Shown piece by piece: positions 17,343 to 27,932 of a DNA stretch of 64,000 nt (position 1 is the stretch's first letter; each line of letters begins with the position of its first letter). The notes beneath the pieces were generated by a model. The model was not told the DNA's origin. It ran no database searches and saw only the letters and a list, made by a program, of their open reading frames with translations. The DNA lies in the NCBI RefSeq assembly GCF_003595175.1, contig NZ_CP032419.1, forward strand, positions 2,480,001 through 2,544,000. The letters are read 5' to 3'. Made by a program: the position numbers and the translations under genes. The DNA comes from Pseudomonas cavernae (GTDB lineage Bacteria > Pseudomonadota > Gammaproteobacteria > Pseudomonadales > Pseudomonadaceae).

Positions 17343-20300
17343 ACCTGTCCCGGCTGTTCATCCTCCGCCCGGTCGCCACCACCCTGAGCATGCTGGCGAT
17401 CCTCCTCGCCGGCCTGATCGCCTACCGGCTGTTGCCGGTGGCGGCGCTGCCACAAGTGGATTACCCGACCATCCGCGTGCTCACCCTGTATCCCGGCGCC
17501 AGCCCGGAGGTGATGACCAGTGCGGTGACCGCGCCGCTGGAACGCCAGTTCGGGCAGATGCCGGGGCTGGCGCAGATGTCCTCGACCAGCTCGGGTGGCG
17601 CCTCGGTGATCACCCTGCGGTTCGCCCTGGAGATGGGCCTGGATGTCGCCGAGCAGGAGGTGCAGGCGGCGATCAACGCGGCCAGCAATCTGTTGCCCAA
17701 GGATCTACCGGCGCCGCCGGTGTACAACAAGGTCAACCCGGCCGACACGCCGGTGCTGACCGTGGCGATCAGCTCCAAGACCATGCCGCTGCCCAAGCTG
17801 CACGACCTGGTCGATACGCGCATGGCGCAGAAACTGGCGCAGATCAGCGGCGTCGGCATGGTCAGCCTGGCCGGCGGTCAGCGCCAGGCGGTGCGCATCC
17901 GCGTCAATCCGGAAGCCCTGGCGGCCAACGGCCTCAACCTGTCCGACGTGCGCACGCTGATCGGCAGCGCCAACGTCAATCAGCCGAAGGGCAACTTCGA
18001 CGGCCCGACGCGGGTGTCGATGCTGGATGCTAACGACCAGCTGAAATCCCCGGCGGAATACGAAGAACTGATCCTCGCCTACAACAACGGCGCCGCGCTG
18101 CGCCTGAAGGACGTCGCCACCATCATCGATGGCGCCGAGGACGAACGCCTGGCCGCCTGGGCCAACCAGAACCAGGCCGTGCTGATCAACATCCAGCGCC
18201 AGCCGGGTGCCAACGTCATCGAAGTGGTCGACCGCATCCAGGCGCTGCTGCCGAAGATCACCTCGACCATGCCCGCCGGCCTCGACGTCACCGTGCTCAG
18301 CGATCGCACCCAGACCATTCGCGCCTCGGTGCGCGACGTGCAGTACGAGCTGCTGCTGTCCGTCGCCCTGGTGGTAATGGTGACCTTCCTGTTCCTGCGC
18401 AAGCTGTCGGCCACCATCATTCCGTCGATCGCCGTGCCGTTGTCGTTGGTCGGCACCTTCGCCGTGATGTACCTGGCCGGCTTCTCGGTCAACAACCTGA
18501 CGCTGATGGCGCTGACCATCGCCACCGGCTTCGTGGTCGACGACGCCATCGTCATGCTGGAGAACATCGCCCGGCACCTGGAGGCGGGGGACACGCCGCT
18601 GCAGGCGGCGCTCAAGGGGGCCAGGCAGATCGGCTTCACCCTGATCTCGCTGACCTTCTCGCTGATCGCCGTGCTGATTCCGCTGCTGTTCATGGCCGAT
18701 GTGGTCGGCCGGCTGTTCCGCGAGTTCGCCATCACCCTGGCGGTGGCGATCCTGATTTCCCTGGTAGTGTCGCTGACCCTGACGCCGATGATGTGCGCAC
18801 GCCTGCTCAAGCGCGAGCCGCAAGAGGCCGAGCAGGGGCGGTTCTACCGCGCCAGCGGCGCCTTCATCGACGGCATGATCGCCGCCTACGGTCGCGCTCT
18901 GCAGTGGGTGCTGCGCCATCAGCCGCTGACCCTGCTGGTCGCCATCGCCACCCTCGGCCTCACCGTGGTGCTCTACCTGGCGGTGCCCAAGGGCTTCTTC
19001 CCGGTGCAGGACACCGGCCTGATCCAGGGCATCTCCGAGGCACCGCAGGCGGTGTCGTTCCGCGCCATGAGCGCGCGCCAGCAGGAACTGGCGGCGATCA
19101 TCCTCAAGGACCCGGCGGTGGATAGCCTGAGTTCCTACATAGGCGTCGATGGCGACAACGTCACGCTCAACAGCGGTCGTCTGCTGATCAATCTCAAGCC
19201 ACACGGTGAACGCGACGAAAGCGCCAGCGAGGTGATCGCGCGCCTGCAGCCACGACTGGACCAGCTCAGCGATATCCGCCTGTTCCTCCAGCCGGTGCAG
19301 GACCTGACCATCGAGGATCGGGTCAGCCGCACCCAGTTCCAGTTCAGCCTGGAGTCGCCGGACGCCGACTTGCTGGGCGAGTGGACGCACAAGCTGGTCG
19401 AGGCGCTGCGTCAGAAGCCGGAGCTGCGCGATGTCGCCAGCGACCTGCAGGACAAGGGCCTGCAGGTGTACCTGAACATCGACCGCGACCTCGCCGGGCG
19501 CCTCGGCGTCAACGTCTCGAGCATCACCGACGCGCTGTACGACGCCTTCGGCCAGCGGCAGATCTCGACCATCTTCACCCAGGCCAGTCAGTACCGCGTG
19601 GTCCTGCAATCTCGCGATGGCGAGCAGATCGGCCCGCAGGCGCTGGGGCAGATCCACGTCGCCACCAGCGCCGGCACTCAGGTGCCGCTGTCCAGCCTGG
19701 CGCGGGTCGAGGAGCGCAATGCCGAGCTGGTGATCAACCACATCGGCCAGTTCCCGGCGGTCAACCTGTCGTTCAACCTGGCGGACGGCGTGTCGCTCGG
19801 CGAGGCGGTGGCGATCATCGAGCAGACCCAGCGCGACATCGGCATGCCGGAGGGCGTGCAGAGCCGCTTCCAGGGCGCCGCCGAGGCGTTCCGCGCCTCG
19901 CTGTCGAGCACCCTGCTGCTGATTCTCGCCGCGGTGGTGACCATGTACATCGTCCTCGGCGTGCTCTACGAGAGCTACATCCATCCGGTGACCATCCTCT
20001 CCACGCTGCCCTCGGCCGGGGTCGGCGCCTTGCTGGCCTTGTTGCTGACCGGCAACGACCTGGGCCTGATCGCCATCATCGGCATCATCCTGCTGATCGG
20101 CATCGTCAAGAAGAACGCGATCATGATGATCGACTTCGCCCTCGAGGCCGAACGCAACCAGGGCATGAGCCCGCACGATGCGATCTACCAGGCCGCGTTG
20201 CTGCGCTTCCGGCCGATCCTGATGACCACCCTGGCGGCGCTGTTCGGCGCCATTCCGCTAATGCTCGCCACCGGCTCCGGCGCCGAGCTGCGCCAGCCGC

Positions 20301-20440
20301 TGGGCCTGGTGATGGTCGGCGGGTTGCTGGTCAGCCAGGTGCTGACGCTGTTCACCACGCCGGTGATCTACCTGTACTTCGACCGTCTGGCGCGGCGTTT
20401 CGGGCGGAAGGAAGAAGAGGGTGAAGAGGTGGTGGTATGA
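17339..20440 (+). CDS. muxB: RND multidrug efflux pump MuxB (MdtB-like)
   Basis: This is a 1033-residue proton-driven inner-membrane pump with twelve helices and two large periplasmic loops. The proton-relay aspartates are seen in TM4 ([17 protein letters not shown]), and the TM10 lysine in [15 protein letters not shown]. MuxB and MuxC form a heterotrimer in characterised relatives. The ATGA overlap with muxA indicates coupling. An intergenic repeat separates it from muxC. Confidence 0.94.
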   Translation: MNLSRLFILRPVATTLSMLAILLAGLIAYRLLPVAALPQVDYPTIRVLTLYPGASPEVMTSAVTAPLERQFGQMPGLAQMSSTSSGGASVITLRFALEMGLDVAEQEVQAAINAASNLLPKDLPAPPVYNKVNPADTPVLTVAISSKTMPLPKLHDLVDTRMAQKLAQISGVGMVSLAGGQRQAVRIRVNPEALAANGLNLSDVRTLIGSANVNQPKGNFDGPTRVSMLDANDQLKSPAEYEELILAYNNGAALRLKDVATIIDGAEDERLAAWANQNQAVLINIQRQPGANVIEVVDRIQALLPKITSTMPAGLDVTVLSDRTQTIRASVRDVQYELLLSVALVVMVTFLFLRKLSATIIPSIAVPLSLVGTFAVMYLAGFSVNNLTLMALTIATGFVVDDAIVMLENIARHLEAGDTPLQAALKGARQIGFTLISLTFSLIAVLIPLLFMADVVGRLFREFAITLAVAILISLVVSLTLTPMMCARLLKREPQEAEQGRFYRASGAFIDGMIAAYGRALQWVLRHQPLTLLVAIATLGLTVVLYLAVPKGFFPVQDTGLIQGISEAPQAVSFRAMSARQQELAAIILKDPAVDSLSSYIGVDGDNVTLNSGRLLINLKPHGERDESASEVIARLQPRLDQLSDIRLFLQPVQDLTIEDRVSRTQFQFSLESPDADLLGEWTHKLVEALRQKPELRDVASDLQDKGLQVYLNIDRDLAGRLGVNVSSITDALYDAFGQRQISTIFTQASQYRVVLQSRDGEQIGPQALGQIHVATSAGTQVPLSSLARVEERNAELVINHIGQFPAVNLSFNLADGVSLGEAVAIIEQTQRDIGMPEGVQSRFQGAAEAFRASLSSTLLLILAAVVTMYIVLGVLYESYIHPVTILSTLPSAGVGALLALLLTGNDLGLIAIIGIILLIGIVKKNAIMMIDFALEAERNQGMSPHDAIYQAALLRFRPILMTTLAALFGAIPLMLATGSGAELRQPLGLVMVGGLLVSQVLTLFTTPVIYLYFDRLARRFGRKEEEGEEVVV

Positions 20441-20458
20441 GCGCGCCGAGCTGCTTTT

Positions 20459-20566
20459 CCTCCCCTCGCCCGTTTACGGGAGAGGGGCCGGGGGAGAGGG
20501 CGGGTGGTTCCCTCGCGAGAGTGCTTTCCCTCTCCCCAACCCTCTCCCATGAATGGGAGAGGGGGC
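20459..20566. repeat. CTCTCCC/GGGAGAG intergenic repeat inside the mux operon
   Basis: CCCGTTTACGGGAGAGGGG near the left and CCCATGAATGGGAGAGGGGG at the right are two hairpins that also pair with each other. This is a widespread dispersed element of proteobacterial genomes. It lies between muxB and muxC, where related operons usually have genes almost touching, so it was probably inserted. It could affect relative expression of the two pumps. Confidence 0.7.
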
Positions 20567-20592
20567 TGTCCGTGCACGGATGGGACTTCTAG

Positions 20593-23500
20593 ATGAACCT
20601 CTCTGCGCCCTTCATCCGCCGACCGGTGGCGACCATGTTGCTGAGCCTGGCGATCCTGCTGCTCGGCGGCCTGAGCTTCGGCCTGTTGTCGGTGTCGCCG
20701 CTGCCACAGATGGATTTCCCGGTGATCACCGTGCAGGCCAACCTCGCCGGGGCCAGCCCGGAGATCATGGCGTCCAGCGTCACCACGCCGCTGGAACGCT
20801 CGCTCGGCACCATCTCCGGCATCACCCAGATGACCAGCCGCACCGGTCAGGGCTCGACGCGGATCATCCTGCAGTTCGAGACCGACCGCGAGATCAACGG
20901 CGCCGCCCGCGACGTGCAGGCGGCCATCAATGCCTCGCGCAACCTGCTGCCCAGCGGTATGCGCAGCATGCCGACGTACAAAAAGGTCAATCCGTCGCAG
21001 GCACCGATCATGGTGTTGTCGCTGACCTCCGACGTGCTGGAGAAGGGCCAGCTCTACGATCTCGCTTCGACCATCCTGGCGCAGAGCCTGTCGCAGGTCA
21101 GCGGCGTCGGTGAGGTGCAGGTCGGCGGCAGTTCGCTGCCGGCGGTGCGCGTCGAGCTCGAACCGCAGCTGCTCAATCAGTACGGCATCAGCCTCGATGA
21201 GGTGCGCACGGCCATCAGCAACGCCAACGTGCGCCGGCCCAAGGGCGTGGTCGAAGATGCCGAGCGGCAATGGCAGGTGCAGGCCAACGACCAACTGGAG
21301 CGGGCCAAGGATTATCAGCCGCTGATCATCCGCTATCAGGACGGCGCTTCCTTGCGCCTGAGCGATGTGGCCAAGGTCCGCGACGCGGTGGAGGATCGCT
21401 ACAACAGCGGCTTCTTCAACGACGATTCCGCCGTGCTGCTGGTCATCAACCGCCAGTCCGGCGCCAACATCATCGAAACCATCGAGGCGATCAAGGCGCA
21501 GCTGCCGGCCCTGCAGGCGGTGTTGCCGGCCAGCGTCAAGCTGGACCTGGCCATGGACCGCTCGCCGGTGATCCGCGCCACCCTGCACGAGGCCGAGCGC
21601 ACGCTGCTGATCGCCGTGGCGCTGGTGATAGTGGTGGTGTTCCTGTCGCTGGGCAACCTGCGCGCCTCGCTGATTCCCGCGCTGGCGGTGCCGGTGTCAC
21701 TGATCGGCACCTTCGCGGTGATGTACCTGTGCGGCTTCTCCCTCAATGTGTTGTCGCTGATGGCGTTGATCCTCGCCGCCGGGCTGGTGGTGGACGACGC
21801 CATCGTGGTGTTGGAGAACATCGCCCGGCACATCGACAGCGGCGAGAAACCGTTCCAGGCGGCCTTGCGCGGCACCCAGGAAGTCGGCTTCACCCTGCTG
21901 GCGATGAACCTGTCGCTGGTGGCGGTGTTCGTCTCCATCCTGTTCATGGGCGGCATAGTCGGCCAGCTGTTCAAGGAGTTCGCCATCACCCTGGCGGCGG
22001 CGATCCTGGTGTCGCTGCTGGTGTCGCTGACGCTCACGCCGATGCTCTGCGCGCGCTGGTTGAAACCCCATCGCGCCGGCCAGGAAACTCGCCTGCAACG
22101 CTGGAGCGAGCGCGTCCACGAGGACCTGGTGCAGTTCTACGACCGCAGCCTCGGCTGGGTGCTGCGCCACCCGCGCCTGACCCTGCTGAGCCTGCTGGCG
22201 ACCATCGGCCTCAACGTCGCCCTGTATGTGCTGGTACCGAAGACCTTCCTGCCGCAGCAGGACACCGGCCAGTTGATCGGCTTCATCCGCGGCGACGACG
22301 GCCTGTCGTTCAGCGTCATGCAGCCGAAGATGGAAACCTTCCGCCGCGCGGTGCTCAAGGACCCGGCGGTGGAGAGCGTGGCCGGCTTCATCGGCGGCAG
22401 CGGCGGGATCAACAACGCCTTCATGATCGTGCGCCTGAAGCCGCGCGACGAGCGCGACCTCGATGCCCAGAAGGTGGTCGAGCGGCTGCGCAAGAACCTG
22501 CCCAAGGTGCCCGGCGGCCGGCTGATGCTGATGGCCGACCAGGACCTGATGTTCGGCGGCTCGCGCGAGCAAGACAGTTCGCAGTACCAGTACGTGCTGC
22601 AGACCGATGAGCTGAGCGCCCTGCGCGAGTGGGTGCCGAAAGTCGCCACCGCGCTCAAGACGTTGCCGGAACTGACCGCCATCGATGCCCGCGAGGGCAG
22701 CGGCGCGCAGCAGGTGACGCTGCAGATCGACCGTGAGCAGGCCAAGCGCCTGGGGGTCGACATGGCGATGGTCAGCACGGTGCTCAACAACGCCTACAGC
22801 CAGCGGCAGATTTCCACCATCTATGACAGCCTCAACCAGTACCAGGTGGTGATGGAGGTCAATCCGAAATACGCCCAGGACCCGAGCACCCTCGAGCAGG
22901 TCCAGCTGATCACCGCCGCCGGCCAGCGCGTGCCGCTGTCGACCTTCGCCCGCTACGAATACAGCCTGGCCGACGACCGGGTGAACCATGACGGCCAGTT
23001 CGCTTCGGAAAGCATCTCCTTCGACCTGGCGCCGGGTGTCAGCCTCGAGCAGGCGACCGTCGCCATCAACCGCGCGGTCGCTGCCGTCGGCCTGCCGACC
23101 GAGGTGATCGGCCGCCTCGGCGGTGCCGGCGATGCCTTCCAGAGCACCCAGAAGAACCAGCCGTGGATGATCCTCGGCGCCCTGGTGCTGGTCTATCTGG
23201 TGCTGGGCATCCTCTACGAGAGCTACATCCACCCGCTGACCATTCTCTCCACGCTGCCGTCCGCCGGGGTCGGGGCGCTGCTGGCGATCCTCCTGGTGCG
23301 TGGGCAGTTCAGCCTGATCTCGCTGCTCGGCCTGTTCCTGCTGATCGGCATCGTCAAGAAGAACGCCATCCTGATGATCGACCTGGCCCTGCAACTCGAG
23401 CGCGAGAACGGCCTGTCGCCCAGCGACTCGATCCGCCAGGCCTGCCTGCAGCGCCTGCGGCCGATCCTGATGACCACCCTGGCGGCCATTCTCGGCGCCG

Positions 23501-23700
23501 TACCGCTGCTGATCGGCGGCGCCGAGGGCGCGGAAATGCGCCAGCCATTGGGCATCACCATCGTCGGCGGCTTGATCCTCAGCCAGATCCTCACCCTCTA
23601 CACCACCCCGGTGGTCTACCTCTACCTCGACCGCCTGCGCCACCGCTTCAATCACTGGCGCGGCGTGCGTACGGATGCCGCCTTGGAAACTCCTTTATGA
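20593..23700 (+). CDS. muxC: RND multidrug efflux pump MuxC (MdtC-like)
   Basis: This 1035-residue RND permease is paralogous to MuxB. It retains the TM4 aspartates (GLVVDDAIVVLENIARH) and TM10 lysine motif ([15 protein letters not shown]). Four characteristic repeats of RND topology are intact and the length is typical. The stop TGA overlaps the ATG of the outer-membrane factor gene. It partners MuxB in the inner-membrane heterotrimer. Confidence 0.94.
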   Translation: MNLSAPFIRRPVATMLLSLAILLLGGLSFGLLSVSPLPQMDFPVITVQANLAGASPEIMASSVTTPLERSLGTISGITQMTSRTGQGSTRIILQFETDREINGAARDVQAAINASRNLLPSGMRSMPTYKKVNPSQAPIMVLSLTSDVLEKGQLYDLASTILAQSLSQVSGVGEVQVGGSSLPAVRVELEPQLLNQYGISLDEVRTAISNANVRRPKGVVEDAERQWQVQANDQLERAKDYQPLIIRYQDGASLRLSDVAKVRDAVEDRYNSGFFNDDSAVLLVINRQSGANIIETIEAIKAQLPALQAVLPASVKLDLAMDRSPVIRATLHEAERTLLIAVALVIVVVFLSLGNLRASLIPALAVPVSLIGTFAVMYLCGFSLNVLSLMALILAAGLVVDDAIVVLENIARHIDSGEKPFQAALRGTQEVGFTLLAMNLSLVAVFVSILFMGGIVGQLFKEFAITLAAAILVSLLVSLTLTPMLCARWLKPHRAGQETRLQRWSERVHEDLVQFYDRSLGWVLRHPRLTLLSLLATIGLNVALYVLVPKTFLPQQDTGQLIGFIRGDDGLSFSVMQPKMETFRRAVLKDPAVESVAGFIGGSGGINNAFMIVRLKPRDERDLDAQKVVERLRKNLPKVPGGRLMLMADQDLMFGGSREQDSSQYQYVLQTDELSALREWVPKVATALKTLPELTAIDAREGSGAQQVTLQIDREQAKRLGVDMAMVSTVLNNAYSQRQISTIYDSLNQYQVVMEVNPKYAQDPSTLEQVQLITAAGQRVPLSTFARYEYSLADDRVNHDGQFASESISFDLAPGVSLEQATVAINRAVAAVGLPTEVIGRLGGAGDAFQSTQKNQPWMILGALVLVYLVLGILYESYIHPLTILSTLPSAGVGALLAILLVRGQFSLISLLGLFLLIGIVKKNAILMIDLALQLERENGLSPSDSIRQACLQRLRPILMTTLAAILGAVPLLIGGAEGAEMRQPLGITIVGGLILSQILTLYTTPVVYLYLDRLRHRFNHWRGVRTDAALETPL

Positions 23701-25310
23701 CAACCACTATGAAACCTGTTGCGCTTGGAGATACTGCGTTGAAAGCCGGCTCAGAATGCTCATTTACACTCGGTAAACTGCGCTTCTTCGCCGGTTTTCG
23801 CCTTGTCTCTCCTGCGCTCACGACGGTTTCACAGCGGTTGTTGAAACCTTTGTCTTTGGCCGTTGCCATCGCAACCCTCACTGCCTGCGCCGTCGGCCCC
23901 GACTACCAGCGCCCGCAAACCGACAGCCCGGCGGCCTTCAAGCAAGCCGCCGGCTGGAAGGCGGCGGCGCCGGCCGATGTCTTGCAGCGCGGCAACTGGT
24001 GGCAGCTGTATGGCGATGCCCAGCTGAACCAGTTGGTCGAGCGCCTGAACGCCAACAACCAGAGCCTGGCCAGTGCCGAGGCCCAGTACCGCCAGGCCCG
24101 CGCCTTGACGCGCGGGGCGCGCGCGGCGTTCTTCCCCACCGTCGGTGCCCAGGCCGGCGTCAGCCGCGCGGGGCAGGGTGGCGGCAGCAACACCATCAGC
24201 ACCGGCGATGGCGTCAGTGTCAGCGGCTCGAATGCCGCGCGGGTGTCGAAGAGCTATGACACCAGCCTGTCGGTGAGCTGGGAGTTGGACCTGTGGGGCA
24301 AGCTGCGCCGCCAGCTGGAGGCCGAAACCGCGAGCATGGATGCCAGCGCCACCGATCTCGCCGGGGTACGCCTGAGCCTGCAGTCCGAACTGGTGCAGAG
24401 CTACCTGCAATTGCGGGTGCTGGATGAGCAGAAGCGCCTGCTCGACGACACGGCCAACGCCTATCGGCGCTCGCTGAAACTCACCGAAAACCAGTACAAC
24501 GCCGGCATCGTGCCGAAGTCCGACGTCACCCAGGCGCGCACCCAGCTGAAAAGCACCGAGGCGCAGGCCATCGATCTGGAATACCAGCGCGCCCAGCTGG
24601 AGCATGCCATCGCCGTGCTGATCGGTGTGCCGCCGGCCGACTTCGCGCTGGCCGAGGTCGACCAGGTGCCGGCCCTGCCGGCGGTGCCGGTCGGCGTGCC
24701 TTCGGCGCTGCTCGAGCGGCGCCCGGACATCGCCGGCGCCGAACGCCGGGTCAAGGCCGCCAATGCCGACATCGGCGTGGAGCAGGCCGCCTACTATCCG
24801 GATCTGACCCTGTCGGCCAGCGGCGGCTACCGCAGCGGCAGCCTCAACGACTGGATCAGCGCCCCCAACCGCTTCTGGTCGATCGGCCCGGCGTTCGCCA
24901 TGACCCTGTTCGACGGCGGCATCATCCGCTCGCGGGTCGAGCAGGCCGAGGCCAGCTACGACCAGACCGTCGCCGACTACCGCCAGACCGTGCTCGACGG
25001 CTTCCGCGAGGTCGAGGACTTCCTCGTCCAGCTTGAGGTGTTCGAGCGCGAAAGCACGGTCCAGGGCGAGGCGCTGGACGCCGCCCGCGAGTCGCTGCGG
25101 TTGATCGAAAACCAGTACAAGGCCGGCACGGTCGACTACAACAGCGTGGTCAATGTGCAGACCAGCGCGCTGTCCAACGAGCGCAACCTGCTCACCCTAC
25201 AAGGCAGCCGATTGACCGCCAGCGTGCAGCTGATCGCCGCCCTCGGTGGCGGCTGGGACGCGCAACAGTTGCAGGACATACCGCCCATGCAGAACGCCTC
25301 AACCCGCTAA
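23697..25310 (+). CDS. opmB: Outer-membrane efflux lipoprotein OpmB, with extended N-terminus
   Basis: A TolC-like outer-membrane factor with two OEP domains and the typical GPDYQRPQTDSP start of the mature lipoprotein. The lipobox (LTAC) is preceded by a normal signal peptide KPLSLAVAIATLTAC. However, the only ATG start codons seen (23697, overlapping the muxC stop, and 23709) lie over 40 codons upstream, because a copy of a dispersed repeat occupies the intervening bases in frame. Either the signal peptide is internal, or translation restarts at TTG 23838/23841 just before it. In the second case the original start would have been MKPLSLAV. The rest of the protein is intact (about 490 residues). 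Confidence 0.9.
   Translation: MTTTMKPVALGDTALKAGSECSFTLGKLRFFAGFRLVSPALTTVSQRLLKPLSLAVAIATLTACAVGPDYQRPQTDSPAAFKQAAGWKAAAPADVLQRGNWWQLYGDAQLNQLVERLNANNQSLASAEAQYRQARALTRGARAAFFPTVGAQAGVSRAGQGGGSNTISTGDGVSVSGSNAARVSKSYDTSLSVSWELDLWGKLRRQLEAETASMDASATDLAGVRLSLQSELVQSYLQLRVLDEQKRLLDDTANAYRRSLKLTENQYNAGIVPKSDVTQARTQLKSTEAQAIDLEYQRAQLEHAIAVLIGVPPADFALAEVDQVPALPAVPVGVPSALLERRPDIAGAERRVKAANADIGVEQAAYYPDLTLSASGGYRSGSLNDWISAPNRFWSIGPAFAMTLFDGGIIRSRVEQAEASYDQTVADYRQTVLDGFREVEDFLVQLEVFERESTVQGEALDAARESLRLIENQYKAGTVDYNSVVNVQTSALSNERNLLTLQGSRLTASVQLIAALGGGWDAQQLQDIPPMQNASTR
23710..23849. repeat. Dispersed repeat copy in the 5' end of opmB
   Basis: The interior 23711-23830 (GAAACC...GGTTTC) aligns with the MITE-like element at 7585-7727; both contain CTCATTTACA and a following GTAAACT. 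It is bracketed by TGAAACCT at 23710-23717 and 23842-23849. The 132-base spacing equals 44 codons, so the gene frame is kept. The 8-base direct repeat may be a target duplication or partly element sequence. Confidence 0.65.
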
Positions 25311-25382
25311 CAGGCAAGGCGCTGTGCCGCTTAGCGCCTGTTCACGATCTTGGCCGACGTGCCAGCGGGCTCAAGATATCCC

Positions 25383-25488
25383 GATTCGTAGGGTGGGTTA
25401 GCCGGAGGCGTAACCCGCCAAGCCTGCTGGACGCCTATGTCTCTGGCGGCAGCGCCGGTGGGTTACGCCGCTGCGCGGCTAACCCACA
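25383..25488. repeat. Dispersed GTAGGGTGGGTTAGCC repeat, second copy
   Basis: GTAGGGTGGGTTAGCC at the left and GCGCGGCTAACCCAC at the right form an imperfect palindrome matching 15763-15869. It occupies most of the 294-base gap between opmB and the convergent Ig-like protein gene; nothing else was seen there. Confidence 0.7.
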
Positions 25489-25604
25489 AAGCTGCAGCGT
25501 CTGTTGGCGGATCGCCAGCCAGCTGGCTCCTACAAATCCGGCCACGCCAAAAGCAAACGCCGCCCGCAAGCCGGTTGGCCTGCGGGCGGCGCTTGGCTCC
25601 CTCC

Positions 25605-27890
25605 CTAGCGGTTGGTGACCGGCGCGGTGCGCACTGTGCCGAAGGTTGAGGTCACCCGGGCGCTGGGGGTGGCGCTCGGCACGATGGCCCCGTTGTTGTT
25701 CACCTTCAGACTCCAGCGGCCGTTGGCGGCCGGCACGGCGTTGCCGAGCAGCGCCAGGCCATTGGTAGTGGTCACTTCGATGCGCATGGTGTTGCCCGCT
25801 GGCCGCGAAGTGGTACCGCTCACCTGCCACTCGAAGCGGCTGTTGGTTTTCGCCCTAAGCGTGGCCGTGGTGATCGTCACGGTGTCGGCGATCACCGGGG
25901 ACGGGGCGACCGTCACGGTCACCGTCGCCGGCGGAGTCGACAAGCCACCCACAGTATCCAGGGCGCGATAGGTGAAGCTCACGCTGAACGTGGTGGCGAC
26001 CGTGGCCGGCGGGGTATAGGTCACCGTGCTGCCATCGGTGCTGAGGCTGCCTTGCGCGGCCGGGATCGCGCTCAGGCTGGCGGCATCCACGGCCAGGGGC
26101 ACATTGCCGTCCGGATCGCTGTCGTTGACCAGCACGTCGAGGGTCAGCGGCACGCCGGCGGTGGTGTTGCCCGTGTCGTTGACCGCAATCGGCGCCTGGT
26201 TGGGAGCCACCGCTACCGTCACGGTGGCCGGAGCCGACAGGCCGCCGAGGGCGTCCTTGGTCTGGTAGGTGAAGGTCGCGGTCAACGGCGCGGTGACCTC
26301 GCTCGCCAGCGGCGGGGTGTAGATCAGCGAAGTGGTTCCGTTGGCCGCGACACTGCCGGTCCCCGCCGCCGGTTGCGTCAGGTTGGCCAGGTCCAGGGTC
26401 AGCGGCAGGTTGCCGTCCGGATCACTGTCGTTGGCCAGGACGTTGAGCGTCACTGGCACACCGGCGGTGGTGCTGGCCAAGTCACCCTGGGCTACCGGCG
26501 GCAGGTTGGCCGGAACCGGCGGCGGGCTGCCGACGACCGTGACCATTTCGCTATCCGTACCGCCCTTGGCGGATTTCACCGTGACCTTGGCCGGCGGTTG
26601 AGCCACATCGCCCGCGATCAGCCGCTGAGTGGTGCCACCGACCTGACTCAGTTGCCCGAAGCCTTCCGCGGCCAGCACCGGAATCTCCACCTCGTCGCTG
26701 GATTTGGCTTCGATGGTCAGGGTCTTGCTGTCCCAGGAATAACGCGCGGTGCTGATGTTGACGATATCGGTCAGGGTTTTGGTCTGCGAGCTCGGCGCAG
26801 TCGAGGCGCTGTCATTGGTTGCGCTGACGATCACAAAGGGCGGCAGGCTGGTGGGGGCGATGTCCTGGCCGAAGAACTTGCCGACGCCGTCGGCGGTCAT
26901 CTCGAACTGGCAGGGCGAGGGTGGGTCACCCGCCAGGTCGAGGGTCTCGCGAAAGCACAGGCTGGCGCCGACGTCCGAGGTGCCAAACACCGAGATCCAG
27001 GTGCGTTCGGCATCACGGCTGTAACTGGCGCGGTCCACTTCCAGCTTGGTCCCGACCTGGCTGCTCAAGAGCTTGCCGGACAAGCTGAACACGTTGGTCT
27101 GCGCGACGCGCCCGTTCGGCCCTTCGATGCGCACGAAGTTGGTGCCGAATGGGCTGCCGGTCACCGGTTCGCTGAGGTTGGGGTCGCCGACGAAGCTTTC
27201 CAGCACCCCGGTTTCCGGGTTGGGCTCCTGGTAGAACGGCAGCGGATTACCGGCAATGTCGGCATGGCGCAGGAAAGGCCCGATGTTGCCGGCCAGGGCG
27301 CCGGTGAAAATACCCGGTGCGCCGATGCCGATATCGCGGGTCATGTTGATCGCCCGGCCACCCGGTGTGGTGACGTCGAACTCATCGACCCCATAGGGAT
27401 GGATCACCTTGTAGTGGCCGGCCACCGGCACGCTGGCGCGGATGCGGATGCGGGCGAAGCTCTGCTGGTCGCCCGGCAGCGGATTACCGCCGGCGAAAGC
27501 CGCTTCGACGCCTGCCACGTAGACATCCAGGGAAATGCCGTTGCCCGGGTCTGCAATCGTGGTTTCGGCCAGCATCCAGAAGCTTTCGTCGGGGAAGTTG
27601 GCCGGGAAGGCGATCGGCAGGGTGTCGTCGAACACCCCGGGATTGGGCAGCAGGGTGCACATGTAACTACCCGGTGCCCGTGAACTGAGTGTCTTCGACA
27701 GGCACAGCTCAAGCTTCAGCGAGTCCGGACTTGTCGCACCATCGGGTAGGTCTTGGTACCAGAGCGGGTAGCCGCCGGTTGCCACGGTGTAGGGCCCCGG
27801 GTCGACGGCAGCGAGTTGCGCCTGAGCCGTGCCGGCGGAGCCAACACCCAGCCCTAGGGCGATTGCAAGTATTCCTGGCCACTTATACAT
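25605..27890 (-). CDS. Exported protein with Ig/cadherin-like repeats, paralogue 1
   Basis: This 761-residue protein starts with a signal peptide (MYKWPGILAIALGLGVG, cleavage after AQA). Residues 30-330 form a domain shared with the neighbouring gene (CLSKTLSSRAPGSYMC, LLPNPGVFD, FPDESFW, SPFGTNFVRIEGPNG). Two tandem cadherin-like repeats (each with NDSDPDGN, near residues 483 and 590) are followed by a third beta-rich domain to the C-terminus. GGAGG lies before the ATG at 27890. It lies 42 bases downstream of its paralogue and is probably in the same transcript. No sortase or autotransporter anchor is visible. The function is unknown; a surface or secreted adhesive role is only a guess. Confidence 0.85.
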   Translation of the reverse strand: MYKWPGILAIALGLGVGSAGTAQAQLAAVDPGPYTVATGGYPLWYQDLPDGATSPDSLKLELCLSKTLSSRAPGSYMCTLLPNPGVFDDTLPIAFPANFPDESFWMLAETTIADPGNGISLDVYVAGVEAAFAGGNPLPGDQQSFARIRIRASVPVAGHYKVIHPYGVDEFDVTTPGGRAINMTRDIGIGAPGIFTGALAGNIGPFLRHADIAGNPLPFYQEPNPETGVLESFVGDPNLSEPVTGSPFGTNFVRIEGPNGRVAQTNVFSLSGKLLSSQVGTKLEVDRASYSRDAERTWISVFGTSDVGASLCFRETLDLAGDPPSPCQFEMTADGVGKFFGQDIAPTSLPPFVIVSATNDSASTAPSSQTKTLTDIVNISTARYSWDSKTLTIEAKSSDEVEIPVLAAEGFGQLSQVGGTTQRLIAGDVAQPPAKVTVKSAKGGTDSEMVTVVGSPPPVPANLPPVAQGDLASTTAGVPVTLNVLANDSDPDGNLPLTLDLANLTQPAAGTGSVAANGTTSLIYTPPLASEVTAPLTATFTYQTKDALGGLSAPATVTVAVAPNQAPIAVNDTGNTTAGVPLTLDVLVNDSDPDGNVPLAVDAASLSAIPAAQGSLSTDGSTVTYTPPATVATTFSVSFTYRALDTVGGLSTPPATVTVTVAPSPVIADTVTITTATLRAKTNSRFEWQVSGTTSRPAGNTMRIEVTTTNGLALLGNAVPAANGRWSLKVNNNGAIVPSATPSARVTSTFGTVRTAPVTNR

Positions 27891-27932
27891 GAATGCCTCC
27901 ATTCGCGGTGAGCATGTAGTCGCAGTTGCGCC

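Noticed and set aside
17705..20176. An 823-codon open frame on the minus strand opposite muxB
   Set aside because: Its product is rich in D, H, Q, R and G with no domain, a typical antisense shadow of a GC-rich gene. MuxB is well supported on the other strand. The same applies to long frames opposite tamB, muxC, xthA and the phosphate-binding gene.
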